64,000 nucleotides of DNA from the NCBI RefSeq assembly GCF_032108445.1, contig NZ_CP134876.1, positions 1,488,001 through 1,552,000 of the forward strand, given 5' to 3'. Of the stretch, positions 49,495-57,193 are shown in pieces (within the stretch, counting starts at the first letter, position 1; each line of letters opens with the position of its first letter). Source of the stretch: Micromonospora halotolerans. Its GTDB lineage: Bacteria; Actinomycetota; Actinomycetes; Mycobacteriales; Micromonosporaceae. The notes under the pieces are model-generated. The model was not told the origin of the DNA, did not search any database, and worked only from the letters and a program-made list of their open reading frames with translations. The translations under genes and the position numbers were made by a program.

Positions 49495-51279
49495 ATGTGC
49501 GGACTGGCAGGAGAGTTCCGGCGGGACGGATCGCGGGCCGACGTCGCGGCGGTGGAGCGGATGGCGGCCACCATGAGCGACCGGGGCCCCGACGACAGCG
49601 GGGTCTGGTCCCAGGGGCCGATCGCCCTCGGGCACCGCCGCCTGAAGATCATCGACCTCTCGGCCGCCAGCGGTCAGCCCCTGGTCGACCCGGCCGCCGG
49701 GCTCACCGGCGTCTTCAACGGCTGCATCTACAACTACCGCGAGCTGCGCGAGGAGTTGCAGGCCAAGGGCCACCGCTTCTTCTCGGCCGGCGACAGCGAG
49801 GTCGTCGTCAAGGCGTACGCCGAGTGGGGGCTCGACTTCGTCGACCACCTGGTCGGCATGTTCGCGGTCGCGATCAGCGAGCGGGACACCGGCCGGCTCG
49901 TGCTGGCCCGGGACCGGCTCGGCATCAAGCCGCTCTACCTGGCCGAGGGCCCCGGCGTGGTGCGCTTCGCCTCCACCCTGCCGGCGCTGCTCGCCGGCGG
50001 CGGTGTCGACACCGGCATCGACCCGGTGGCGCTCGCCCACTACCTGAGCTTCCACAGCATCGTGCCGCCGCCGCGGACCATCCTGCGCGGCGTCGCCAAG
50101 CTCCCCCCGGCCACGGTCCGGGTGTACGAGCCGGACGGCACCGCCCACGACCGGGTCTACTGGGACCCGGCCTTCACCCGCGCCGCCGAGCGGGCCGGCT
50201 GGTCCGAGCGGGACTGGCAGGACGCCCTGCTGGAGTCGCTGACCACCGCCGTCCGCCGCCGGATGGTGGCCGACGTGCCGGTGGGCGTGCTGCTCTCCGG
50301 CGGGCTCGACTCCAGCCTCGTGGTCGCGCTGCTGGCGGGCGAGGGGCAGTCCGGGCTGGCCACCTTCTCCATCGGCTTCGACGCGGTCGGCGGCCGGGAG
50401 GGCGACGAGTTCGTCTACTCCGACCTGGTCGCGAAGACCTTCGGCACCGACCACCACCAGATCCGGGTGCCCACCGGCGACCTGCTGCCGCCGCTGGAGG
50501 CCGCTGTCGCCGCGATGAGCGAACCGATGGTCAGCCACGACTGCGTGGCGTTCCGGCTGCTCAGCCAGGAGGTCGCCCGGCACGTGAAGGTGGTCCAGTC
50601 CGGCCAGGGCGCGGACGAGATCCTGGGCGGCTACCACTGGTACCCGCCGTTGGCCGGCGTCGACCGGGAGCGGGCGCTGGAGACGTACGCGAAGGCGTTC
50701 TTCGACCGCGACGCGGCCGGCCTGGCCTGGGTGCTCAACCCGGCGTGGCTGGCCGACGGCGACCCGGCGCGGGAGTTCGTGGCCGCGCACCTCGGCCGGC
50801 CCGGGGCGCAGACCGCGGTGGACGCCGGCCTGCGCATCGACACGCAGGTCATGCTCACCGACGACCCGGTCAAGCGGGTCGACAACATGACCATGGCGCA
50901 CGGGCTGGAGGCCCGGGTGCCGTTCCTCGACCACGAGTTCGTCGAGCTGGCCGCGAGCTGCCCGCCGGAGCTGAAGCTGGCCCAGGGCGGCAAGGGCGTG
51001 CTCAAGGAGATCGGCCGGCGGGTCCTGCCGCACGAGGTCATCGACCGGCCGAAGGGCTACTTCCCCGTTCCGGGCCTCACCCACCTGGAGGACAAGCTCC
51101 TCGACCGGGTACGCGACGCGCTCACCGCACCCGAGGCCCGCCGCCGCGACCTGTTCCGCGCCGACTACGTCGACGCGCTGCTGGCCGACCCGAACGCCGA
51201 ACTGACCCCGTTGAACGGAAACAAGCTGTGGCAGCTGGGACTCCTGGAAATGTGGCTCCAGAGCCACGGAATCGACTGA
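49495..51279 (+). CDS. N-acetylglutaminylglutamine amidotransferase (asparagine synthase-like)
   Basis: A 594-residue class II amidotransferase of the TIGR03104 type, which amidates N-acetylglutaminylglutamine to the osmolyte NAGGN. The N-terminal glutaminase nucleophile is Cys2 (MCGLAGEFRRDG). RGPDDSGVW, FNGCIYNYRELREEL and ARDRLGIKPLY follow, and the synthetase PP-loop is LLSGGLDSSLV near residue 265. C-terminal GLEARVPFLDHEFVELA is intact. ATG 49495 is chosen so Cys becomes residue 2. An in-frame TTG at 49486 would bury it. First gene of a three-gene operon, with a 2-nt gap to the next. Confidence 0.92.
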   Translation: MCGLAGEFRRDGSRADVAAVERMAATMSDRGPDDSGVWSQGPIALGHRRLKIIDLSAASGQPLVDPAAGLTGVFNGCIYNYRELREELQAKGHRFFSAGDSEVVVKAYAEWGLDFVDHLVGMFAVAISERDTGRLVLARDRLGIKPLYLAEGPGVVRFASTLPALLAGGGVDTGIDPVALAHYLSFHSIVPPPRTILRGVAKLPPATVRVYEPDGTAHDRVYWDPAFTRAAERAGWSERDWQDALLESLTTAVRRRMVADVPVGVLLSGGLDSSLVVALLAGEGQSGLATFSIGFDAVGGREGDEFVYSDLVAKTFGTDHHQIRVPTGDLLPPLEAAVAAMSEPMVSHDCVAFRLLSQEVARHVKVVQSGQGADEILGGYHWYPPLAGVDRERALETYAKAFFDRDAAGLAWVLNPAWLADGDPAREFVAAHLGRPGAQTAVDAGLRIDTQVMLTDDPVKRVDNMTMAHGLEARVPFLDHEFVELAASCPPELKLAQGGKGVLKEIGRRVLPHEVIDRPKGYFPVPGLTHLEDKLLDRVRDALTAPEARRRDLFRADYVDALLADPNAELTPLNGNKLWQLGLLEMWLQSHGID

Positions 51280-51281
51280 CC

Positions 51282-53108
51282 GTGACGGACACTCTCGCCA
51301 CCGGCGCGGCACGTAGCGACCGGGAACGGGTGCTGGGCCGGCGCCGGGAACGGGTCGGCCCGGGCGGCGACCCGGTCGCACCCGGGGCTTCCGAGCCCCG
51401 GCGGCAGCCCGAGGACGGGTCCGGCGTGGTGCTGGACTGCGGCTGGGGCCGGCTGGTCTTCGGGCAGACCTTCGCCGAGCAGGTCGAGGTAGCCGACGTG
51501 CTGCGCTCCGAGGCGGTCGGCGCCCGGGACATCTGCGTCTACCTGCGCGACCCGCACGTGCTGGTCTCCCGCCTCCCCGACGAGCTGTTCATCGACCCGT
51601 CGCTGACCTACCGGCTGCCGCTGGGCGAGCACCGGCCGGCGGCCACCGAGAGCGGCGAGATCCCTGGGCTGGCCGTCCGGCCGCTGCGCGACGCCGGCGA
51701 CGCGGACGCGGTGAACCGGATCTACGCCCGCAACGGCATGGTCACCGCGCCGGTGGACGTGCTGGTCGACAACGCCGGCACCGACCGGTTCCTGCACCTG
51801 GTCGCCGAGGACGCGACCGGCGAGGTGGTCGGCACGATCACCGGAGTGGACCACGTGGCGGTCTTCGGCGACCCGGAGAACGGCGCCAGCCTCTGGTGCC
51901 TGACCGTGGACTTCAACACCGCGCCGCCCGGCACCGGCCAGGCGCTGCTCACCGCGCTGGCCGACCGGCTCGACGCACGCGGGCGGGCGTACGTGGACCT
52001 GTCGGTGCTGGCCGAGAACTCGGGGGCGATCCGGCTCTACGAGCGGCTCGGCTTCCACCGCACCGGGGCGCTCTGCGTGAAGCGGAAGAACCCCATCAAC
52101 GAGCGGCTGTTCCTGCCGGCCATGCCGGCGGGCTATGACGAGCTGAACCCGTACGCGAAGATCGTCGCGGACGAGGCGATGCGGCGCGGAATCCGGGTGG
52201 AGGTGACCGATCCGCGCTGGGGCGAGCTGCGGTTGAGCATCGGCGGCCGGACGGTCCATACCCGCGAGTCGCTCTCCGAGCTGACCTCGGCGGTGGCGAT
52301 GAGCCGCTGCGACGACAAGCGCGTCACCCGGCGCATCCTCACCGAGGCGGGCCTGTCGGTGCCGCGCGGCCGGACGGCCACCGGCGACGCCGACGACCTG
52401 GCGTTCCTGGCCGACGTCGGCCCGGTGGTGGTGAAGCCGGCTCGGGGCGAGCAGGGCAACGGCATCACGGTCGGGGTACGCACGCCGGAGGCGCTGACCG
52501 CCGCCGTCGAGCTGGCCCGCCGGTTCTGCCCGGACGTGCTGATCGAGGAGCTGCGGGAGGGCGAGGACCTGCGGGTGGTCGTCATCGACCACGAGGTGGT
52601 GGCCGCGGCGGTCCGCCGGCCCGCGCAGATCACCGGGGACGGTGTGCACGACGTCACCGAGCTGATCGAGCGGCAGAGCCGCCGCCGCGAGGCCGCCACC
52701 GGCGGCGAGTCCCGGATCCCGATCGACGACATGACCCGCGAGGTGGTGGCCGAGGCCGGTCACCGGATGCACGACGTGCTCCCCGAGGGGCAGGTGCTGG
52801 CGGTCCGCCGCACGGCGAACCTGCACACCGGGGGCACCATCCACGACGTGACCGCCGCGCTGCACCCGGCCATCGCCGAGGCGTGCGTGACGGCCAGCCG
52901 GGCGCTGGACATCCCGGTCACCGGGCTGGACCTGCTGGTCCCCGCCGCCGACCGGCCGGAGCACGTGTTCATCGAGGCGAACGAGCGGCCCGGCCTGGCC
53001 AACCACGAGCCGCAGCCGACCGCCGAACGCTTCGTCGACCTGCTCTTCCCCGGCACCCGGGCGCCGCGGCGGCTCTGGTCGCCGGCCGGGGCGGGAGGGG
53101 CCGCGTGA
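51282..53108 (+). CDS. ngg: N-acetylglutaminylglutamine synthetase (GNAT plus ATP-grasp)
   Basis: A 608-residue bifunctional protein of the TIGR03103 type. The N-terminal half includes a GNAT acetyltransferase domain (about residues 125-270, VVGTITGVDHVAVFG and LAENSGAIRLYERLGFHRTG) for N-acetylation, and the C-terminal half is an ATP-grasp ligase (about 330-590, VVVKPARGEQGNGITVGV, EELREGEDLRVVVIDHEVVAAAVRRPA, and FIEANERPGLANHEP) joining glutamine units. GTG 51282 follows the previous stop by 2 nt. The stop overlaps the next start by 4 nt. Its partners make the assignment strong. Confidence 0.92.
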   Translation: MTDTLATGAARSDRERVLGRRRERVGPGGDPVAPGASEPRRQPEDGSGVVLDCGWGRLVFGQTFAEQVEVADVLRSEAVGARDICVYLRDPHVLVSRLPDELFIDPSLTYRLPLGEHRPAATESGEIPGLAVRPLRDAGDADAVNRIYARNGMVTAPVDVLVDNAGTDRFLHLVAEDATGEVVGTITGVDHVAVFGDPENGASLWCLTVDFNTAPPGTGQALLTALADRLDARGRAYVDLSVLAENSGAIRLYERLGFHRTGALCVKRKNPINERLFLPAMPAGYDELNPYAKIVADEAMRRGIRVEVTDPRWGELRLSIGGRTVHTRESLSELTSAVAMSRCDDKRVTRRILTEAGLSVPRGRTATGDADDLAFLADVGPVVVKPARGEQGNGITVGVRTPEALTAAVELARRFCPDVLIEELREGEDLRVVVIDHEVVAAAVRRPAQITGDGVHDVTELIERQSRRREAATGGESRIPIDDMTREVVAEAGHRMHDVLPEGQVLAVRRTANLHTGGTIHDVTAALHPAIAEACVTASRALDIPVTGLDLLVPAADRPEHVFIEANERPGLANHEPQPTAERFVDLLFPGTRAPRRLWSPAGAGGAA

Positions 53109-54280
53109 GCGCGAAGCCCCTCGAACTCGACCTCGACTACCTGCGCCAGGTGCTGGTGGAGCTGCTGGAGATCCCCAGCCCGTCGGGGCGTACCGACCAC
53201 GTGCAGCAGTACGTGGGCGAACGGCTCTCGGCACTCGGCATCGGCTCGACGCTGACCCGGCGCGGTGCGCTGAGCGCGTCCCTGCCCGGACCGCGGTCGA
53301 CCGGCGCCGACCGGGCGATCGTGGTGCACACCGACACCATCGGCGGCATGGTGAAGCGGCTCAAGGAGAACGGCCGGCTGGAGGTCAACCCGGTCGGCAC
53401 GCACAGCGCCCGCTTCGCCGAGGGCGCCCACGTACGGATCTTCACCGACGACCTGGACCGGGTGGTCACCGGCCAGGTGCTGCCGCTCAAGGCCAGCGGG
53501 CACCGCTACAACGAGGGCGTCGACCTCCAGGGGGTCGGCTGGGAACTGGTCGAGGTCCGGGTCGACGAGCCGGTCACCGACGAGGCCGGTCTCCGGGCGC
53601 TCGGCGTCGACGCCGGGGACTTCGTCGCGCTGCTCGCCAACCCGATGATCACCCCGAGCGGGTACGTCAAGTCCCGGCACCTGGACGACAAGGCCGGGGT
53701 GGCCGCCGTGCTGACCGCGTTCAAGGCGATGGTCGACGCGGGCGTCACCCCGGCGGTCACAGCGCACCTGCTGGTCACGGTCACCGAGGAGATCGGGCAC
53801 GGGGCCAGCCACGGCCTCGACCCCGACGTCGCGGAGATCGTCTCGGTGGACGCCGCGGTGGTCGCGCCGGGCCAGCAGTCCCGGGAGGACGCCGCCACCC
53901 TGGCCATGGGCGACGGGGTGGGCCCGTTCGACTACCACCTCACCCGGCACCTCGCCGCGATCGCCCGGGAACACGGTGTCCACCTGGTCCGGGACGTCTT
54001 CGACTACTACCGCTCGGACGTGGCGGCGGCGGTCGAGGCGGGCGCGCACGCCCGGGTGGCGCTGCTCGGCTTCGGCGTGGACGCCACCCACGGGCACGAG
54101 CGCACCCACCTGGACGGGCTGCGGCACCTCGCCCAACTGCTCTGCCTCTATCTCCAGAAGCCGCTGGTCTTCCCCGAGTGGGACGCCGAACCCGAGGGCG
54201 ACCTGGCCGACTTCCCGTCGCTGGCCGTCCAGCCCGCCTCCGAGGAGGGCCCCCGGGAGGGCCCGATCGGCGTGGAGTGA
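53105..54280 (+). CDS. NAGGN-system M42 family aminopeptidase-like protein
   Basis: A 391-residue peptidase-like protein of the TIGR03106 type that always accompanies the two NAGGN enzymes. The M42/M20 metal site is recognisable: HTDTIGGMV, the bridging Asp in HLDDKAGVAAVL, and the catalytic/ligand pair in TEEIGHGASHG. The family's role is unproven, and trimming or recycling the dipeptide osmolyte is plausible. GTG 53105 overlaps the ngg stop (GTGA). A weak 7-bp hairpin pair (54303-54309 with 54331-54337) follows. Confidence 0.9.
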   Translation: MSAKPLELDLDYLRQVLVELLEIPSPSGRTDHVQQYVGERLSALGIGSTLTRRGALSASLPGPRSTGADRAIVVHTDTIGGMVKRLKENGRLEVNPVGTHSARFAEGAHVRIFTDDLDRVVTGQVLPLKASGHRYNEGVDLQGVGWELVEVRVDEPVTDEAGLRALGVDAGDFVALLANPMITPSGYVKSRHLDDKAGVAAVLTAFKAMVDAGVTPAVTAHLLVTVTEEIGHGASHGLDPDVAEIVSVDAAVVAPGQQSREDAATLAMGDGVGPFDYHLTRHLAAIAREHGVHLVRDVFDYYRSDVAAAVEAGAHARVALLGFGVDATHGHERTHLDGLRHLAQLLCLYLQKPLVFPEWDAEPEGDLADFPSLAVQPASEEGPREGPIGVE

Positions 54281-54327
54281 TCGGGCCGGCGCTCCGGATT
54301 CCGGCTCGGGCCTGTGATCCAAATCCG

Positions 54328-54357
54328 TTGCCGAGCCCGACGGGAAGTCGATAGCGT
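54328..54357 (+). promoter_or_regulatory. Promoter of the RNase Z leader
   Basis: A -35-like TTGCCG (54328-54333) and -10 TAGCGT (54352-54357) are 18 bp apart, giving a start near 54364. This is one of the few classical two-hexamer promoters in the window and predicts a leader of about 255 nt before the RNase Z-like gene. Confidence 0.55.
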
Positions 54358-54370
54358 GGCAGTACACGGG

Positions 54371-54386
54371 AAAGGAGGTGGTCCAG
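54371..54386 (+). promoter_or_regulatory. Super-extended Shine-Dalgarno
   Basis: AAAGGAGGTGGTCCAG can pair along its whole length with the usual actinobacterial 16S rRNA 3' end (CTGGATCACCTCCTTT), with one G-U wobble, far more than a normal 5-7 bp. It stands 2 nt before the TTG of the 12-codon ORF. Confidence 0.65.
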
Positions 54387-54388
54387 AC

Positions 54389-54427
54389 TTGTATAGCAAT
54401 CGGACTCGTGAGGTGGCTGTCCGCTAG
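54389..54427 (+). CDS. Leader peptide, 12 residues
   Basis: TTG at 54389 opens a short frame, (M)YSNRTREVAVR, ending in TAG at 54425-54427. It is preceded by an extraordinary 16-nt Shine-Dalgarno whose end is just 2 nt from the TTG, very close for normal initiation. It lies at the start of the structured leader of the RNase Z-like gene. I recall similar short sequences upstream of this gene in Streptomyces but cannot verify it here. Its role could be ribosome stalling, coupling or attenuation. It may also mark a ribosome standby site that is not translated. Confidence 0.5.
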   Translation: MYSNRTREVAVR

Positions 54428-54530
54428 CCGCTGTCCTCGACAGTGAAACACCGTCCGCCGCGAGGCGGGCATCATGCACCATCGTCGAGACCGTGTGGCA
54501 GCGGTGCGGCGAAACCACGACAGCCACCCG

Positions 54531-54590
54531 ACCCCCGGGGTGCCGGCCCAGTCCAGCCGGCCCGCGCGCGAGCGCGGAAGCCCCGGGGGT
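54531..54590 (+). ncRNA. Perfect three-way-junction RNA element
   Basis: P1 has 10 bp (54531-54540 with 54581-54590). P2 has 6 bp with an 8-nt loop (54542-54561). P3 has 6 bp with a GCGA tetraloop (54562-54577). The junction leaves only one unpaired base between P1 and P2, none between P2 and P3, and AAG between P3 and P1. All 22 pairs are Watson-Crick. It could equally serve as a conditional terminator stem. Confidence 0.5.
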
Positions 54591-54619
54591 CGCTTCATGT
54601 CTGCGGCAGGAGGCACCGC

Positions 54620-55549
54620 GTGTCGATGCGCGAGCTGGCGATCCTCGGTACGGCGAGCCAGGCGCCCACCCGCCAGCGCAACCACAACGGCTACCTGCTG
54701 CGCTGGGACGACGAGGTGTTCCTCTTCGACCCGGGCGAGGGCAGCCAGCGGCAGATGCTGCACACCGGCATCTCCGCCACCGACCTGACCCGGATCTGCG
54801 TCACCCACTTCCACGGCGACCACTGCCTGGGCCTGCCCGGCATGATCCAGCGGTTCTCCCTGGACCGGGTCCCGCACCCGGTGGCCGTGCACTTCCCCGC
54901 CGGGGGCGCCGAATACTTCGCCCGGCTGCGCCACGCGACGAGCTTCTACGAGACCGCCGAGCTGGCCGTCGAGCCGATCGAGGCGGACGGGCAGCGGATC
55001 ACGCTGGGCGTCGGCACGCTGGAGGCCCGCCGGCTGCGGCACCCCATCGAGACGTACGGTTACCGGCTCGTCGAGCCGGACGGCTGCCGGATCCTGCCGG
55101 AGAAGCTGTCCGCGTACGGCATCGCCGGCCCGGCGGTCGGGCAGCTCCTCCGCGACGGCCACCTGGACCTGGACGGACGCCGCGTCACCCGGGACGAGGT
55201 GAGCGTGACCCGACCGGGGCAGCGGTTCGCCTTCGTCATGGACACCGGGCTCTGCGACGGCGTGTGGGCGCTGGCCGAGCACGCCGACCTGCTGGTCATC
55301 GAGTCGACCTTCCTGGAGTCGGAGGCCGCCCTCGCCGCCGAGGTCGGCCACCTCACGGCCGGCCAGGCCGCCCGGGTGGCGGCCGAGTCGGGGGTACGCA
55401 CGCTCGTGCTCACCCACTTCTCCCAGCGGTACGCGGACCTGCGCCGCTTCGCCGACGAGGCCCGCGAGCACTTCGCCGGGGAGCTGGTGATCGCCGAGGA
55501 CCTGATGACCGTGCCGGTGCCGCCCCGGCGGGTAGCCTCGGCCGGGTGA
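54620..55549 (+). CDS. rnz: RNase Z-like metallo-beta-lactamase fold protein
   Basis: A 309-residue tRNA 3'-end endonuclease-type protein (Elac/RNase Z family). The metal-binding HxHxDH motif is [10 protein letters not shown], preceded by [38 protein letters not shown], typical of RNase Z, and followed by [24 protein letters not shown] and [10 protein letters not shown] for the remaining ligands. It would process tRNA 3' trailers, though whether it is essential here is unknown. GTG 54620 has AGGAGG six nt upstream. A later ATG (54626) would shorten it by two residues. It follows the structured leader and overlaps the next gene by 4 nt. Confidence 0.92.
   Translation: MSMRELAILGTASQAPTRQRNHNGYLLRWDDEVFLFDPGEGSQRQMLHTGISATDLTRICVTHFHGDHCLGLPGMIQRFSLDRVPHPVAVHFPAGGAEYFARLRHATSFYETAELAVEPIEADGQRITLGVGTLEARRLRHPIETYGYRLVEPDGCRILPEKLSAYGIAGPAVGQLLRDGHLDLDGRRVTRDEVSVTRPGQRFAFVMDTGLCDGVWALAEHADLLVIESTFLESEAALAAEVGHLTAGQAARVAAESGVRTLVLTHFSQRYADLRRFADEAREHFAGELVIAEDLMTVPVPPRRVASAG
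55533..55538 (+). promoter_or_regulatory. Internal leaderless-type -10 box for GNAT gene
   Basis: TAGCCT inside the 3' end of rnz lies 7 nt before GTG 55546, so the acetyltransferase may also be transcribed on its own. Confidence 0.4.
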
Positions 55550-56055
55550 CGGTCTCCCTGCGCCCCGCCACCAAGGCCGACCTCATGGCGGTGGGCGCCC
55601 TGCACCAGCGGTCCCGGGTCGCGGCGTACTCGTCGTTTCTGCCCCCGGAGGCACTGGCCGACCCGACCGCCGAGGCGATGGGCCAATACTGGACCGAGCG
55701 GCTGACCTGGGAGGGCGCGGACCACCGGATGACCGTGGCCGAGCGGGACGGCCGGCTCGTCGGCTTCAGCTACCTGGGGCCGGACGACGAGGGCGACCCG
55801 GCCACCGGCCTGCTCAACGCCATCCACCTCGAGCCGGCCGAGCGGGGCCGGGGCACCGGGCGGGCGCTCATGGTGGACGCTCTCGACGCCATGCGGGCCC
55901 GGGGATGGTCCCGTGCGGTGCTCTGGGTGCTCGAGGAGAATGCGCCCGCCCGGCGCTTCTACGAGCGCGGCGGCTGGACCGCCACCGGCGAGCAGCGCGA
56001 GGACGCCATCGGCACCGCCCTCGTCGCGCAGATCCGCTACGCCCGCCCGGTCTAA
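55546..56055 (+). CDS. GNAT family N-acetyltransferase
   Basis: A 169-residue GNAT protein with acetyl-CoA site [21 protein letters not shown] (motif A, R/QxxGxG/A) and the C-terminal [19 protein letters not shown]. The N-terminal half, with [18 protein letters not shown], fits acetyltransferases acting on small amines or N-terminal residues, and the substrate is unknown. GTG 55546 overlaps the rnz stop by 4 nt (GTGA), so translation is coupled. The stop codon TAA forms the first bases of the GGGCCC repeat copy 2. Confidence 0.9.
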   Translation: MTVSLRPATKADLMAVGALHQRSRVAAYSSFLPPEALADPTAEAMGQYWTERLTWEGADHRMTVAERDGRLVGFSYLGPDDEGDPATGLLNAIHLEPAERGRGTGRALMVDALDAMRARGWSRAVLWVLEENAPARRFYERGGWTATGEQREDAIGTALVAQIRYARPV

Positions 56056-56106
56056 GGAAGGGCCCCCTCTTAACGCATCCGGTAGAGCAGGGGCCCCCTG
56101 TTAACC
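56054..56106. repeat. GGGCCC-centred hairpin repeat, copy 2 (probable terminator)
   Basis: AAGGAAGGGCCCCCTCTTAA (56054-56073) is followed by a pairing arm ending CAGGGGCCCCCTGTTAACC. It starts on the A residues of the acetyltransferase TAA stop. It matches the arms of the copies at 19256 and 57135, so it is a family rather than a one-off hairpin. Confidence 0.65.
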
Positions 56107-56172
56107 GGTGGGCCGCCGTTCGCTGTCAGCGGATCGGGGCATGGGTTTCGATGCCGGCGCGTTGGCACGGGC

Positions 56173-57123
56173 ATGGACATCGAGCACAGCGGGCGGGCGG
56201 AGGACGCCGCGCTCGACGCGTACTCCCGGGTGGTGACCGGCGTGGCCGCCCGGGTGCTGCCCAGCGTGGCCGCCCTGTCGGTGCGGACCCCGCGCGGCGC
56301 CGGCGCGGGTTCGGCCGTGGTGATCGGCCCGGACGGGCTGCTGCTCACCAGCGCCCACGTGGTGCAGGGCGCCGCTGACGGGTCGGCCGCCTTCGGCGAC
56401 GGCACCGAGACCGGGTTCCGGGTGGTCGGCGCCGACCCGCTCTCCGACCTGGCCGTGCTGCGGGCGGAACGGGCCCCCGTGCCGCCGGTGGAGCTGGGCG
56501 ACGCCGACCGGCTGCGGATCGGGCAGCTGGTGGTCGCGGTCGGCAACCCGCTGGGGCTGGCCGGATCGGTCACCGCCGGGGTGGTCTCGGGGCTGGGCCG
56601 GTCGCTGCCGGCCCGCGACGGGCGGGTCACCCGGCTCATCGAGGACGTCATCCAGACCGACGCGGCGCTGAACCCGGGCAACTCCGGGGGCGCGCTGGCC
56701 GACTCGGCCGGCCGGGTGATCGGGGTCAACACCGCGGTCGCCGGGTACGGCCTCGGGCTGGCCGTGCCGGTCAATGCCACCACCCGGCAGATCATCGCGG
56801 ACCTCACCACCGACGGCCGGGTCCGCCGGGCCTGGCTGGGTGTGGCCGGGGTGCCGGTGCCGCTGCCACCGGAGGTCACCGCCCGCACCGGGCAGCGCCG
56901 CGGGCTGCGGGTGGTCGAGGTGGTGCCGGGCAGCCCGGCCGGGACGGCCGGGCTCTACCTCGGCGACGTGATCGTGGCGGCCGGCGGCCGGCCCGTGCAG
57001 GACGGCCAGGGCCTGCAGAAGCTGATGCTCGGACGGGCGATCGGCGCCCGCCTGCCCGTCACCGTGCTGCGCAAGGGCGCGTACGTCGACGTGGTCGCCG
57101 TGCCCACCGAGCTCGGCCGCTGA
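56173..57123 (+). CDS. HtrA/DegP-like serine protease with PDZ domain, no signal peptide
   Basis: A 316-residue S1C protease. The catalytic triad is intact: His62 in LTSAHVVQG, Asp92 in LSDLAVLRAE, Ser171 in LNPGNSGGAL. A PDZ domain (about residues 215-310, VVEVVPGSPAGTAGLYLGDVIVAAGG) follows. Unlike most actinobacterial HtrA proteins it has no N-terminal membrane helix or signal, so it is likely cytoplasmic or acts on internal targets. ATG 56173 starts MDIEHSGRAED. No good Shine-Dalgarno is seen in the last 12 nt. Confidence 0.92.
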   Translation: MDIEHSGRAEDAALDAYSRVVTGVAARVLPSVAALSVRTPRGAGAGSAVVIGPDGLLLTSAHVVQGAADGSAAFGDGTETGFRVVGADPLSDLAVLRAERAPVPPVELGDADRLRIGQLVVAVGNPLGLAGSVTAGVVSGLGRSLPARDGRVTRLIEDVIQTDAALNPGNSGGALADSAGRVIGVNTAVAGYGLGLAVPVNATTRQIIADLTTDGRVRRAWLGVAGVPVPLPPEVTARTGQRRGLRVVEVVPGSPAGTAGLYLGDVIVAAGGRPVQDGQGLQKLMLGRAIGARLPVTVLRKGAYVDVVAVPTELGR

Positions 57124-57134
57124 CGGGGACGAGG

Positions 57135-57190
57135 GCGTTAAGAAGGGCCCCTTCCTATACGCGAGGCGTTAAGAAGGGGCCCTTCCTTAC
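57135..57190. repeat. GGGCCC-centred repeat, copy 3 (double unit, convergent terminator)
   Basis: Two near-identical palindromic units in tandem, GCGTTAAGAAGGGCCCCTTC (from 57136) and GCGTTAAGAAGGGGCCCTTC (from 57166), each able to form a hairpin by itself or one with the other. They fill the gap between the convergent protease and cbs genes, starting 12 bp after the protease stop, and so may terminate transcription from both sides. Confidence 0.7.
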
Positions 57191-57193
57191 TTC

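Larger units (their letters stand above)
54364..54619 (+). ncRNA. Structured 5' leader of the RNase Z-like gene
   Basis: In order: an extended Shine-Dalgarno (54371-54386), a 12-codon ORF (54389-54427), a CTGTC/GACAG hairpin (54431-54443), a 7-bp hairpin with GCGA tetraloop (54453-54470), a longer-range GCACC/GGTGC pair (54476-54480 with 54503-54507), then a three-way junction. In the junction P1 is ACCCCCGGGG (54531-54540) with 54581-54590, P2 is GCCGGC (54542-54547) with 54556-54561, and P3 is CCGCGC (54562-54567) with 54572-54577 closed by GCGA. All helices are perfect, and P2 and P3 abut for coaxial stacking. The gene's own AGGAGG lies 18 nt after P1. The layout fits a translation- or ligand-responsive leader. 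Confidence 0.55.

Noticed and set aside
51282..53108. Reading the ATP-grasp protein as a cyanophycin synthetase
   Set aside because: It lacks the Mur-ligase-like half, has a GNAT domain, and sits between an asparagine synthase-like and an M42 gene, which is the NAGGN arrangement.
54303..54337. GGCTCGG/CCGAGCC pair as terminator of the NAGGN operon
   Set aside because: Only 7 bp with a 21-nt loop, no T-tract, and it overlaps the -35 element of the following promoter. Noted but not called.
54443..54619. In-frame N-terminal extension of RNase Z through the leader region
   Set aside because: The translation is Pro/Arg/Gly low-complexity, lies within strong RNA structure, and a good AGGAGG with GTG 54620 marks the real start.
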